Shown: positions 30,020 through 40,799 of the stretch, piece after piece
Layout: every line of letters starts with the position of its first letter
Position numbering within the stretch: position 1 is the stretch's first letter
Source of the DNA: Cavia porcellus
Lineage: Eukaryota; Chordata; Mammalia; Rodentia; Caviidae
Length of the DNA stretch: 64,000 nt
Direction: 5' to 3'
Assembly: GCF_034190915.1 (NCBI RefSeq)
Contig: NW_026947502.1
Span: forward strand, 31,774,785 to 31,838,784
Program-made: the position numbers and the translations under genes
Notes under the pieces: model-generated
Database searches by the model: none
Told to the model about the DNA's origin: nothing
What the model saw: only the letters and a program-made list of their open reading frames with translations

Positions 30020-30400
30020 TCCTGAACTTAGGTGTTCACTGAGGTGCTATTTATAATAGCACAAAAGAAACAAATGATCACCAGGTTTTTATTATAACTA
30101 TGCCACATGAATAACGTGGAGTGTTGTACCTTGATTTGGATGGATGTATATGAAAACTGTCTAATGTGTTGTCAGAATGATCCCAAGGAGGAGAAAAGAA
30201 CATTTTCTAAGTTGTAAAGCATGCTTCTTGTTGTGCAAAAATCTAAAAGGAGGAAAATTCACAAGAATGTAAGTGGGTGCTAGATCAAGTGATGAGACTG
30301 TGATTTTTTTTAAGTTCTGTTACTTCTTTGTGGAGTATATTTTAAATTTCTACTAGAGATATGAACTCTTTTTCATCCATAGGAACAGTTATTAAATGAA
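30020..30400 (+). repeat. Decayed LINE-1-like fragment
   Basis: The order gtgctatttataatagcaca, then atgccacatgaataacgtgg, then ggatggatgtatatgaaaac and gaatgatcccaaggag resembles the old L1 3' end also seen at 24400. Low similarity, hence tentative. Confidence 0.4.
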
Positions 30401-31280
30401 TAAACAAGAATTCACATTCTGCAAGCCCCAGTTCTCCTGGGCAGGGCAGGAGATACTAGGCTGCTCTTATTCTGCCTGGGCTGAGTTCTGGGCTGGGAGG
30501 ACTGGTTCTCTGGGACGGTGCTGGCAGCTTGCCTGTCATTCCTGTGTCCTGGACCTGATGGGTCACCTAATTTTAGTGTCTGCTAGGGCAGCTGTGTAAG
30601 TGTGGCCCCAACCACTGGGCACACGGTCAGGGTGATGTTGACAGTGTCACAGTGTCATCTCTGCCAGGCTGGTGAGGTCAGAACACAGCTTGGGACCTGG
30701 CTGGGTACGTCACAGTGCTGTGGGGGGACTCTCAAGTGTCTATGACACGGAACATCACAACCTGCATTTGGAAAGAAATTTTCTAGCCAGGATCTGTAGA
30801 CTAAAAAGAGGAGACGGGGGCACCGTTGGGCAGTGAAAGGAAACAAGGGCTGCAGGCTCGGAGGGTAGTGTTAGCAGTGTGAGTTTGGTGAAATTCCGGA
30901 AGCAAGCCTGCCCCTCCAGGGTTTCCAATTTATGGCTTGCACTTTTATCTCAGCACAACCCTGTTTCTCAGTGGAGAGCTAGCTGCACGGGGGCAGGGGC
31001 CTCTCCTCCTGTGGATCTTAGCTGAGGACACGTACTGATGGCAGGCAGCGGTGGGGACTGTGTCCTTAACCCGAAAAGCTCCAGTGCGGGTCTCCAGGGC
31101 TGTGAACTTGGGAACATCACTACAAAAAGGAGAGTCAAGGGAAAACCGAGAGCAGGCTCACTCAGGTGAGGGGAGACTGGGCCACCATGGCCACCTCCTC
31201 ACTGGTCTCCTTTAGCCCCGTACCAGCTGCTTTGCCAGTCAAGCTATCTTTCTAAACTCAACCCTTGTCTCTCCTCCCTG
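30400..31280. other. Unique non-coding DNA
   Basis: No repeat family or credible coding frame recognised. A small block at 30885-30960 (ccaatttatggcttgcactt) is AT-richer than its flanks. Confidence 0.5.
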
Positions 31281-31289
31281 ACACGGCTT

Positions 31290-31620
31290 GACAGAGCCTG
31301 TGAATAAAGTGTCACCCTTGACTATGCTATTTAAGACCTTTCCCAACATGACTTCAACCTACTTTCCTGTTTTTCTGCTCACATACTCCCTGCCCTTGCT
31401 AAATCAGATCTTGTCCCTTCTCTGTCCTTTAACACACCTTAAATGCTCAGTTCCCTGAGCCTGGAATGCTCCTCTTTTATTCTGTATCATTTAGTCACTA
31501 GCGATATATGGAAAACCTGCTATGGACAGGGTAAGACTTACCTGGTAAACTCCCATTCAACCCTCAAAACCTGTATTTCTCTTATTTGATATGCCTTCAC
31601 TAGCATGACCTCCCAGGTAC
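31290..31620. repeat. L2-type LINE end (probable)
   Basis: Words such as gacctttcccaacatgactt, tcccttctctgtcctttaac and ctgagcctggaatgctcctc recall the 3' end of ancient L2 elements. Confidence 0.5.
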
Positions 31621-31849
31621 TCCTCCTCCATTAATGAGGGTGTCTTGTATCTCATATTCTTGGAGTGTTGTGTCTGCTTTTCCCACTGGGCTTTGGTAAC
31701 TTTCCTCTGGGTTCTTGGCGCAAGGCATACTTCTCTGTAAATAGCTGCTGGGTATCGTCATATGGAGATGAGCCATTAGTGAATGCCAGCAAAGAAAGAG
31801 GAAGGACCTATTCCCCGGAGTTGTAAGGATCATGATAGCAAATAGTGTC

Positions 31850-32080
31850 AGTTTACACTTAACAGGCACACGCTGTGTGCCAGGCACTGTTCAGGGTGTT
31901 TTCCATGTTTTAACTGTTAGACCCTCCTAAATCCAACAGGCAGGTGCATTCACCTTCCTTTTACAGATAAGGAAACTGAGGCACAGGAATGGTAAGTTTC
32001 TTGTTCAGGCTCATGCTGCCAGAAAGCAGATGAGCTGAGTTTTGAACTAAACAGCCAGGCTCTCCTGCCCACACCCTCAG
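31850..32080 (-). repeat. MIR SINE, minus strand, well preserved
   Basis: It reads tgtgtgccaggcactgttca, then cttttacagataaggaaact, then gaggcacagg and the end near ccaggctctcctgcccac, the full minus-strand MIR order. Confidence 0.8.
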
Positions 32081-32089
32081 CTTCTTTCT

Positions 32090-32980
32090 GGAAGGCGTGG
32101 TGATATTTGTCCCTAGAGGAAAAGGGCAGCTCCATTCCTGGAGGTCTGGAAATGCTGGATGGCTACTGGCAATCTTGCAAGGGTACGTGGCTGGCAGGGT
32201 GGTGGGAATGTCCTCAGAGGGCAAGGGCTCTCCTGGACCTGTCCTAGTGATCCATTCAGCATGTTTTTGTGTACCCTGCCCTGTCTACCACACAGGGAAT
32301 GGGAGTACCTTGTCCTTTGCCTTTCTTCCAACATGGCACATTCATGTGCGCATTTATGAAGCCCCTGCCAGTCCTGTGTAGGCACTAGGGTGTAGAGGCC
32401 CCTGCCCCAGTGAGCATGGTTGGCCAACATGCTTGGTTCCCATGCCCAGTCCAACAGGGAAGGTCTGGCCCAGGTCCTAGACACTGGTACCCATCCTTGC
32501 TTGCATTTGCCTTAGTCCCTCGGGTGGCCTGATGGCCACATGCCTTCTTCACCTTCCTCTGTCTAGGTTCTGTTGCCTAGTGTCTGGACAGTTGGACTGG
32601 GAAGTCAAATTTGTGCCTTGGTGATACTCTGAACACTGAGTCTTCGGAGGACATATTGTATGCTATGCGGAGGGCATAATTGGGGGTGATGGTTCTTTAA
32701 TGAGTTAACAGGAGTAGTTGGGAGCACTGTAGTCTGCTGAAGGACCCGTCTGGTTCTTGAGTCTCACCACAGAGCTTCTCTGTGCTCAGTTTGCAGTATC
32801 CACGTCCCTACATGGGCCACAGGAAAGGTGCTTTAGATCAGGGATGGCAAACCTTTCAGAGACAAGGGCCCAAACTGCACCCCGAACCCCACTTATTTAT
32901 TGCAAAGTGCCAACACTGCAATTAAACTTGAGTTCTGAGATCATAGTTTAGAAAAAAAAAAAAAAACAAATACATTAACA
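32090..32980. other. Unique non-coding DNA
   Basis: No gene or clear repeat recognised. Short A-rich runs at 32951-32966 precede the B1-like element. Confidence 0.5.
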
Positions 32981-32982
32981 TC

Positions 32983-33143
32983 TTTTTTTTTTTTTTTTTC
33001 CCTTTGGATGCAGGGTCTTGCTATGCAGTTCAGCTTGGCCTTGGGCTCACTTTGCAGCCCAGGCTGGCCTTGAACTTGCAATGATCCTCCTGCCTCAGCC
33101 TCCTACTTGCTGGGATTACAGGAGTGCATCCCCTACCTAGCTA
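32983..33143 (-). repeat. Dimeric B1-like SINE, minus strand
   Basis: A T-rich start is followed by gcagggtcttgctatgcagt, then ctcactttgcagcccaggct, ggccttgaacttgcaatgat, and cctcctgcctcagcctccta. It carries two copies of the 'ctatgtagcccaggctgg'-type segment, seen also at 55566 and 60600. Confidence 0.8.
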
Positions 33144-33254
33144 ATATCTTTGGTCTTAAAAAACAAAACAAAACAAAACACCCCAAATAACACATTTGTA
33201 ATAGGTTCGCCACCACTGCCCTGGGTGAAGGAGCTGGGGTAGCTGTGGACTGGT

Positions 33255-33690
33255 AATAGCATGCCAGGGCTGCCATGACAAGGTTGCACAAAATTTAGGG
33301 GCTAAGACAGCAGAAATATGTTGGTTCACAATTCTGAGGGCCAAAAGTCCAAAGTCAGGGTGGCCCAGGGTTAGCTCCTTTTCAGGGCCTCTCTGGAAGA
33401 ATGTTCCAGGTCTTTTTCCCAGCTGCTGGCACCGCCTGGAAACCCTTGGCATTACTTGGCTTGCAGAGTTGTTGTGCCAGCCTATCTTCCTCTACACGTG
33501 GCATTTTTTATGTGTCTGCCTCCAACTTTCTCCTTTCTTGTAAGAATTCTTATATTAGATTAAGGGCCTAGGCTGCTGCAGTATATCTCAGGGAGTTACA
33601 TCTACAACGACCTTACTTCCAAATAGGGTCACATTCTGAAGTCCTGGGGTTAGTACTTGTCTCTTTGGGGACACAATTCAGCTTTGCCAC
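33255..33690 (-). repeat. MaLR-type (MLT1/MST-like) LTR remnant
   Basis: The run from ctgccatgacaaggttgcac through cagaaatatgttggttcaca, taagaattcttatattagat, ccttacttccaaatagggtc and ggggacacaattcag matches the reverse complement of common mammalian MaLR-type LTRs. Only a long-terminal-repeat relic; no viral genes are present. Confidence 0.5.
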
Positions 33691-33899
33691 AGATTCCTAA
33701 TGGGAATCCTTAAGAGTCATTTTTCAGAATTGCTCAGCACGGTTGCTCCTTTCACGTGAGGGGCTCAGAAAAGGGTGTTGGTCCCAAACTCACCCCAGCC
33801 TTTGCTGGAGGGGTTTCCAGTGTGGCCTGAGAGGCAGAGATGAGGGCAAATGGCTGAGGGGCTGCGGCAGCAGTGAGTCTCTGGGTTGCCTTGTCTTCT

Positions 33900-34145
33900 G
33901 CTCTTCCTCTTAGAAATGCAAATGGCTTCTGGAGGAGGAATCCTTTTAAGGGATGAAAGCAGTTTTTAAAACGACATTAATCTCCTCACTCACTTCCTTC
34001 TGATGGCTGGAGATGAGTGACAAGCCTCGTAATTGAAGATGGTGGGGCTGATAAATTGGCAGTAGCCTGGGGAGGGATGTCTCGGGCTGTGAATCACTGC
34101 GCGATACACAGATCAGAGCGTCTCCCTGATGGTATCTCAAGGCCC
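33900..34145. promoter_or_regulatory. Enhancer-like block with octamer and bicoid-type site
   Basis: A perfect octamer ATGCAAAT (33916-33923), a TAATCT site (33978-33983, a variant of the PITX/OTX TAATCC site), cgtaattgaag, and tgataaattggc sit within 130 bases of unique DNA. Regulatory role inferred. Confidence 0.35.
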
Positions 34146-34644
34146 TGGGAGCCTTTTTCTGGCTTACGTTGGAATCAGTGTACTGTTTGAAGGCTTGAGT
34201 TGAGCCTGTTGTCAGGATGTTGGTTGCAGCTGAGGGATGTTTCCTAGGGAGCAGCTACTGCAGCGGACAGCAGAACTGAGTTCCTATTGTGCACGGACGT
34301 CCTGCCGGCACAGTGCCCAGGGAATAGTAGGTGTCTGATAAATATCTGCTGAGTGGGTGCCACTGGGAAACGTGCTACCTTGCACTTGTACAAGTACATG
34401 TGGAGCCCCTCTGCTCCGCTGATTCTGTGGGCTGTGTGGAAATGCAGGCAGCAGTGAGCAGAAAGGAAGCCAAGGCTGGGCTTACTGACTCTGGACGGCC
34501 CTGGTGTGCTGGCTTCATTGTATTCTTAGCACCTCAGACAGGTCCAGCTGTTCCCCAGAGCCCTTCCAGCATGGATGTCCAGAGCCCAGAAAGCACAGCC
34601 CTCAGATGAGGTGTGTCCTATAGGTAGGATGCTGAGGAGTGAGG

Positions 34645-34670
34645 GGTGTGTGTGTGTGTGTGTGTGTGTT
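34645..34670. repeat. (GT)n microsatellite
   Basis: About 12-13 uninterrupted GT units. Confidence 0.95.
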
Positions 34671-34689
34671 GCAGTCATGCATGTAGGTG

Positions 34690-34875
34690 GGTGGGTAGTA
34701 GAAGGGGGATTCTCTTATTCATTCATCCCCCCATTCATCTATTTATCCATTCCAAAATACTAAACATCATGCCTCTGGGTTCCAAGGCGGGAACAAAACT
34801 GTCATGCCTCCTGCCCTCATGGTGTGCATAGTCTGCAGAGGCAGACAGATGTGGATCCAACAAATACATCAGTGT
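34690..34875. repeat. L2-like fragment
   Basis: It includes ttcattcatccccccattca, then actaaacatcatgcctctgg and ctcctgccctcatggtgtgc, as seen near old L2 ends. Diverged. Confidence 0.4.
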
Positions 34876-35399
34876 ACATACAGGTCTGGATGCGACTGAG
34901 CACGGCAGGTCTGAAGTGTCTGTCTCTGCTGCTTTGTGACCTTTACTTCATGCGAGGACATCAGACCTTGCTTACCTGGAGGCCCCTTTGTTGAAGTGCG
35001 TTCTTTATTGTGTGACAGCAGGACAGTGAGGAAGGGTCTTTCCAATTCCCTTTCACTTGTCCTTCAGATCAAGACCATTGTCCAGGGTTCTGGAGAAGCT
35101 GGTGGTGGCGGGGCTGAGCTGGTGTAGGGACTCACAGTGTGGGCTTTTCTGAGAGAGGAGAAGGAGCTTAGCACCGAGTGACACATGTGCCAAGGTGCAC
35201 CTTCCCCTGCCCCACGCCTGCATGCCGGCTGCCTCCTGTGGGTCTGGGGTGCCTGCTTCCCTAGGGATGGGGTGGCAGTGCCCTTCTCTAGGAATCCTCA
35301 CTTAGGGAGGGGCTGTCGATCCGTGGTATAGCTGTGGCATTGTGAAAGTTCTTCCAGTGCAGAGGACAAGAACTGGGGTAACCCTGCTGGTTCAAGTGG

Positions 35400-35580
35400 C
35401 CTTGCTGAATTATATCATAGCCAGATGGCAAAGGGAAAGTCAGTAATACTGATTCTGTACTTAAAACGTGGGTGTCTCTTATCATGGAGTTGGGCATTAA
35501 TTCTGATTTTAAAAAATTGTATAGAAATATTATTTGCCTTGATTCCTCAGTTTTGGGCTGCTTTTACCTTTTGTCCCTTA
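35400..35580. promoter_or_regulatory. AT-rich enhancer-like block next to the duplicated element
   Basis: Unique DNA with gaattatatcatagccagat, gcattaattctgattttaaa and gaaatattatttgccttgat, immediately before copy 1 of the 96-bp element. Regulatory role inferred from composition. Confidence 0.25.
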
Positions 35581-35605
35581 CCTGCTCACTGTGGCCCTCA
35601 GCATG

Positions 35606-35701
35606 GTGCCACAGGGGACAGGTCACTTGTCAAACACCATTGTTTAATTTTCTTCGCTCAGACTCTACTTGTTCTAACACCCTGCAATGACATGGGTGTT
35701 A
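35606..35701 (+). repeat. 96-bp duplicated element, copy 1
   Basis: It aligns without gaps to 37442-37537 with 8 differences in 96 (about 92% identity), 7 of them transitions. Similarity ends abruptly on both sides. Both copies start gtgccacaggggac and end ggtgtta. It matches no repeat family I recognise. Confidence 0.9.
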
Positions 35702-37441
35702 ACCTTGGGGTCAGGACAGATGCAGAGGATCCTTCCTGCTCGAAAACTCTTGCTGCCCTCTGATCCTTTCTTTCGAGGAGCAAGGCAGGAACAAGCTGTG
35801 AGCACAGGGCAGGAGGGGCTGCCATGCGACCGTGTTGGTTTTCCTGAGCATCTACCGAAGAAAGCCACCTGCAGACATGAACTGAGGAGGTCACAGTAGC
35901 CTGATCCTGCTCATCCCTAAGAGCCTGGGTGAGTCCTTCCACTCCTCGTGGGTGAGATCCCTTGCTAGAGCTGCCTGGGAGCTCCCATCCTGTTGGGGTA
36001 GGAGATAAGCCAAGACCATAGGCGGCTGGCACTGAAGACAAGAGAGGAGGCTCTGGAGGCTGGGGTCCCGAGCAGCCAGCCCAGCAGCTGGGGATGTCAC
36101 CGGGGAGCCCTGTCATGCTGGTTGGCTGCTGCAAGCTGTGTTGGCAGGGCCTGGGCTCCTAGGCCTGATGCTCAGCATGCTGTCAGCACTCAGCAAATAA
36201 TAAATAATAATAATATCTCCAGCATGTTTGGGGAGCCTGAGGCGGAGGGAACACAGAAAACATATGTTTCATCTCATGGCGGGTGCTGGGAAGCTGAAGT
36301 CTGCTCAGTGCCTCTCTTTGGGCAGCATATGAGGGGAAGCCACCCTCCCTGCAGCTGCAGCCTGCGATGAGAGCTGTGTGGTGAGCAAGCTGTGCGGGCT
36401 GTGCCGGGAACGGGGGGCTCAGGCAGAGTTGTCTGGAGGGGCCCCTGGACTGCTCTTTGGAAAAGCTTGAGTTGTCCTCAGATGTCCTCCAGGACTTGGG
36501 TTTCAGAGCTGGATCCGTTACACCAGGCAACTTACTGAGCCCCTGGAGCCCCTGCCTCAGCTTTCTCTCTTATAAAATGGGTGGGAGGTGCAGCCACTGT
36601 GGGAGTGGGTGCAGACAGTTAGCCATGTGGCCAAAGGGCTCAGCCAACGTGTCTTCGGTTCCCCGAGTGAGGCCCAGGTTGGCCCTGCGGAGAGATCATG
36701 AGGAGCAGGACTGTGTGTGTGGGCGGCACAAGTCTAGGGAAAGATTCTGCCAGCCCTTGGTCTGCTACTGATTGCCCCAGTGCGACTTGCACCTGTTACT
36801 GTTTGTTAATTGACCTTGGGATCTGGGAGCTTTCATGGAGCAGGGAAAGGAGGGTGAGCACACTACTTGGTGTTGAAGCCCTCTGTGGATTTGATGAGAC
36901 GTGGAGATTCAGCACCAGCATCTTGTGTTGCAGCTTCTGAGGTGGCAGAACTGCAAAGATGAGCTGAGTCAGGCTGACACAGACAGGCTTGGGAAGGGCC
37001 CTGGCATACCTTGCATGGTCCCCATCTCTCAGCAGGGTGGGCAGGAGCTGCAGCCTCACCCCATAGGATGCTAGGGAGTGGGCGCTGCTTCCTCTCCAGT
37101 AAGGCTGGGTCCTTCTACACAGCCCATGCAGCAGAGTTGGAGCCCGGGGCCCTTGAGTCTGCCTTTGTGGCTGTAGCTCTCTGGGCAAGCAGGTCTTAGG
37201 AGAGCCAGTGTCCAGGTGAGTCCTCTTGCCTGCAGAAGCTGTGGGCCTGCCCAGCCTCCCTGGGAGGAGAGATGTTTCCAGCACCTTCCTTTCAGGGCCT
37301 TGTACTCCCCTCTTCCTACCCCTGGCTTCTCTATCTGGGCTCTTTTTCCTGCATACCAGGAGCCTCCTGTCTGCTCTGAAGTGCTGGCTTCTCCTAGGTG
37401 GGCCAGGAGGTCTAGCCCCTGCGCTGGCCAGGTGCAGCGCA

Positions 37442-37537
37442 GTGCCACAGGGGACGGGCCACTTGTCAAATGCCATTGTTTAGTTTTCTTCACTCAGACT
37501 CTACTTGTTCTAACACCCTGCAATGTCACGGGTGTTA
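37442..37537 (+). repeat. 96-bp duplicated element, copy 2
   Basis: Second copy, same orientation, 1,836 bases from the first. The central 38 bases (37494-37525, ending ccctgcaatg) are nearly unchanged. See copy 1. Confidence 0.9.
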
Positions 37538-37539
37538 TC

Positions 37540-39120
37540 CAAGCTCCAGGGACTATAATTATGGGGAGCTGAGAGACAAGAATCTCCTGGCGCTGTAGCA
37601 GCTGCAAGAAGGAGCCACTGCTGGATCTGCCCCCAAAGAGGAGCCACTTGAGTCCTCCTTGTGTTCAAGAGCTGCAGGGTTCATGCCCTTCACCCTTACA
37701 TTTGTTTGACTGCTGCCCCATGGGGATTTGGTCTGGCAGCACGACCTCTCTTGGTGGGGTGGACTCATGCATGTTATTGGTATGGAGTGTAGCTGGTGTG
37801 AGTGCCAGAGAGGAAGGACCAAGCACCTTGTGTGGTCTTGCAGCCTCGCTGAGGCTGCCTGCTGGGGCTGCGGTGCAGATCTGACTGCATGGGTGCTGTG
37901 GGAAGGGATGGGCTGCAGCCAGCGAAGGGACTTTTCTCAGGACACATGTGAACTGTTGCAGGTAGGCTGAGGAAATCAATTTTCTTGAGTCTGTAGTGGG
38001 ACAGACCAGACCGAGCAGCAAGGCTTTTATATTGGAGTCAATGGTTATATGCTATTGTCGCCTAATAAACATCTGTGAAGGCCACCTCCAGATGTGTGAC
38101 TGAGGTTTAGTGTCTTGCTTGGGTGATGGGATAGGGTGTTCTTCTGGAAGTGGCCCAAGTACCATGGAGCTGTGAGAGCCTGGCACTTTGTCCTGGCAAG
38201 GGGAAGGCTCTGGGATTTAGTGTGAGTCTAGGAAAGGATGCTTACCTGTGAGTATGAGAGAGGAGGAGGCAACAGCTGGCTGGGCTCATCCCTGGGGAGA
38301 AAGGTTGGGGCTCACCTTCCTCCACTGACCATTGGACGACCCAGAAGGGAGAGGTGTGGGTTGTCAGGGACTGAATCCCTGATCACTGGGGTCCCTGACA
38401 GGCAGAGGTAGAATAGATGATGTGGACACTGGAGAGGATATTTCCGCTTGGGGAGGGGCTCAGGCTAGACTTCTTGTCCTGGGCATAGGGTATGGGGTCT
38501 CCAGCCCTGAGAATAGTTCTAGTTCTTACCAACTGGCACCTCACTTCTGGGCAAGTCTTTTTCCCTCTCTGGGCCTCTGTGTTCCTGCCTAGGACAGGAT
38601 CTAAAGCCCTGATTCCTCTGTAATTTTGCCCTGTGGTGACATAAATGTGGTGTGGGTAGTAGGGTGCAGACTGGGGCTTTGTTGATGCAGGGTAGAGACA
38701 CCCTAAGCCATAATTCCCTAAGCTGTGGAAGTCAGTAGCCCTTGCTGGATCACAGTCTGCTAAGACATCTGGTTCCCCAGTGGGACCCTGTGGTGACCTG
38801 CCACATGTCTGTACTGCTGGAGCTGGTGCTGGCATCCAGAAGCATGGGAACCATCTGAAGTCATAGCTAGGAAGATAGAAGTCTTCATGGAGTGCTCCTC
38901 CCATGAGCCAAGGAGCACACAGTAGGCCCTTTCTTGTTGAGTGTACTTAGTGGGCTCTGCCAATGACACAGACTTGGCTGGAAAGGGGTGAGTCTAATTT
39001 CTGGGAGCCAAAGATGGGCTTCCTGAGGGTCCCCTGGCCTCCTGGGCTTGCTCAGGGGCAAAGAGATGGGGTCTGGGGAGGAAGGAGAAACTGGAGCTCA
39101 CAGGGAGCATCAAAGGGCTG
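37540..39120. other. Unique non-coding DNA
   Basis: No repeats or exons I can name. The minus-strand frame 38904-38383 (173 codons) has no recognisable domain. Confidence 0.5.
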
Positions 39121-39134
39121 GTGCGAGGTTTATA

Positions 39135-39310
39135 GGGGCCTTTACTGCCCTAGTTTTCATTATTTACACCCTGTTGGTTCTAGGAGCTCCCGTTAAACGT
39201 GTAATAAATATAAAAATATTTTACAGGCCAGTGAAAATTCCACAGCAAAAATAACTCTATAAAGAGGGATTTCACCCTGCCCTGCCCGTTGCCGAAGTCT
39301 GTGTGGCATT
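39135..39310. promoter_or_regulatory. AT-rich enhancer-like island
   Basis: GC-rich flanks enclose an AT-rich core with cgtgtaataaatataaaaat, attttacaggccagtgaaaa and aaataactctataaagaggg (MEF2-like and HOX-like words). No repeat identity seen. Confidence 0.35.
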
Positions 39311-39649
39311 GCTCCGAGCCTGTTGGCTGGCAGGAGGATGGGGAGGTGCTGGCTCCCTGTTTGTGATGGGGGTACCAGCCCATGTTTCATCAGTCCCTTT
39401 CCAACCTATGATGGGAGTTATCCTCCCAGGCCTGAGCCTACCCATAATGCATGTGGCTGCAGGTGAGAGAAGCTGGGGTTGAACCTAGGTCCCGGGTTGG
39501 GCTGTGGAGGTTTGGGGACCCCTGGGGTGGGGAGAGGATGAGAGCAGGCTAGAGTTGTTCTCTTGGCATCTCCTGCTTTTCTTGGGAAGTCTGAGGTGTC
39601 AGGGGGCAGGCCGGAAGGTTGGGGTTGGAAAGACATCGCAGAGCAATGA

Positions 39650-39790
39650 TTTAGAATAAAGGCTCCAGGCTCAGCCTGCCTGGGTACCAGCTGCACTGCT
39701 GCCCTTCGTGCTGTGACCTTGGGCAGATGACCTGCTCTTTTTGTGCCCTGGATTCTTCCTGTGTAAAATCCCATCTCACGTGATTATGGT
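39650..39790 (+). repeat. MIR SINE fragment, plus strand
   Basis: It contains ggctccaggctcagcctgcc, then gctgtgaccttgggcagatg and cttcctgtgtaaaatccc, in MIR order. Confidence 0.7.
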
Positions 39791-40129
39791 GAAGCCGATC
39801 TGCCTCTTGGAACTCTGGATCTTTCTCCCGTGGGCTTGGTCCCTCCTGTTGGGGTTCCCCAGATCCCTTTGACCTATCACCATTTAGAGGGGAACAATTC
39901 TAGGGCTCTCATACCCACCTGCTTTCACCTCTGCTTTCTCTGGCTTCCCCAATTCTACCCATTCTGACCCTCAAAAGATCCCCAGGTATGTGTGTAGGGG
40001 GTTCTGGTGCTGTGGGGACCAGGATGTGAAAGTGTGGGGGTGGCATCTTTATCCCCTGCTGTAACAGCCGCTCTGCATGGGTCCTTCCATCAGGAAGTGG
40101 CGGTGGCTACAGTGGAGAGGCTGATGCAT

Positions 40130-40290
40130 GAGCTGGTGTTTGCTTTATGCCTTGGCTTCCCAAGCATGGCCCCAGGAGTTGGGTGCAGTCATAAATCCCG
40201 TTTTAGAGACGAGAATACTGAGACTAGGGAGGGTTAGCAACTTTCCCACTGTGATGCTGCAGGGAAGCAATGCGCCTGCAATTGGAAACC
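40130..40290 (-). repeat. MIR SINE fragment, minus strand
   Basis: It contains ttttagagacgagaatactg, then agggttagcaactttcccac, a diverged minus-strand MIR core. A second minus-strand fragment lies at about 40660-40740 (gatgaggaaacagaggcgct). Confidence 0.6.
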
Positions 40291-40799
40291 AGTGGTCTGA
40301 GCAGACCAGGTCCTTAGCACCGGGGATCCCTGCCTGGCAGTGTCCTGGGTGCTCTGCGTCCCCATGTGTGGCCTGCCTGTGAGACGCTTCCTTCTGTCCC
40401 TCCTCCCTTGACACTCTGCCTTGTCTGTGCCACTAGGGAAAAAAAATTGGAAAGCCAATCATGAAAGGGATAGGACATCTGAAATCTGCTCTAAACCTAC
40501 AGAAGTGGCAAAGTAGTCCCCAAGTTTGTTGTTTAATATTAGCCACAGATTGGACACATATCTGAGCATTAGAGTCTGTGGATGGAAGGGGCCCTGGGGT
40601 GAAGGTGAGACGCAGTGTATTGGGCAAGGTGCCCCATGGCATTGCCTGTTCCCGTCCCTTGAAGTAAGCTCCCAACAGGACCATTTCACCGATGAGGAAA
40701 CAGAGGCGCTAGGAAGGTGATTGGGTTGCTCATGCCACAGTGAGGGGAATGATGGTTTGCTGTGTTCTGCCTGAAAGCAGTCATTTGGTGGCTCTGGAA

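Noticed and set aside
35658..36134. Minus-strand 158-codon frame overlapping duplicated element copy 1
   Set aside because: Low-information composition; it begins inside non-coding duplicated DNA and has no recognisable domain.
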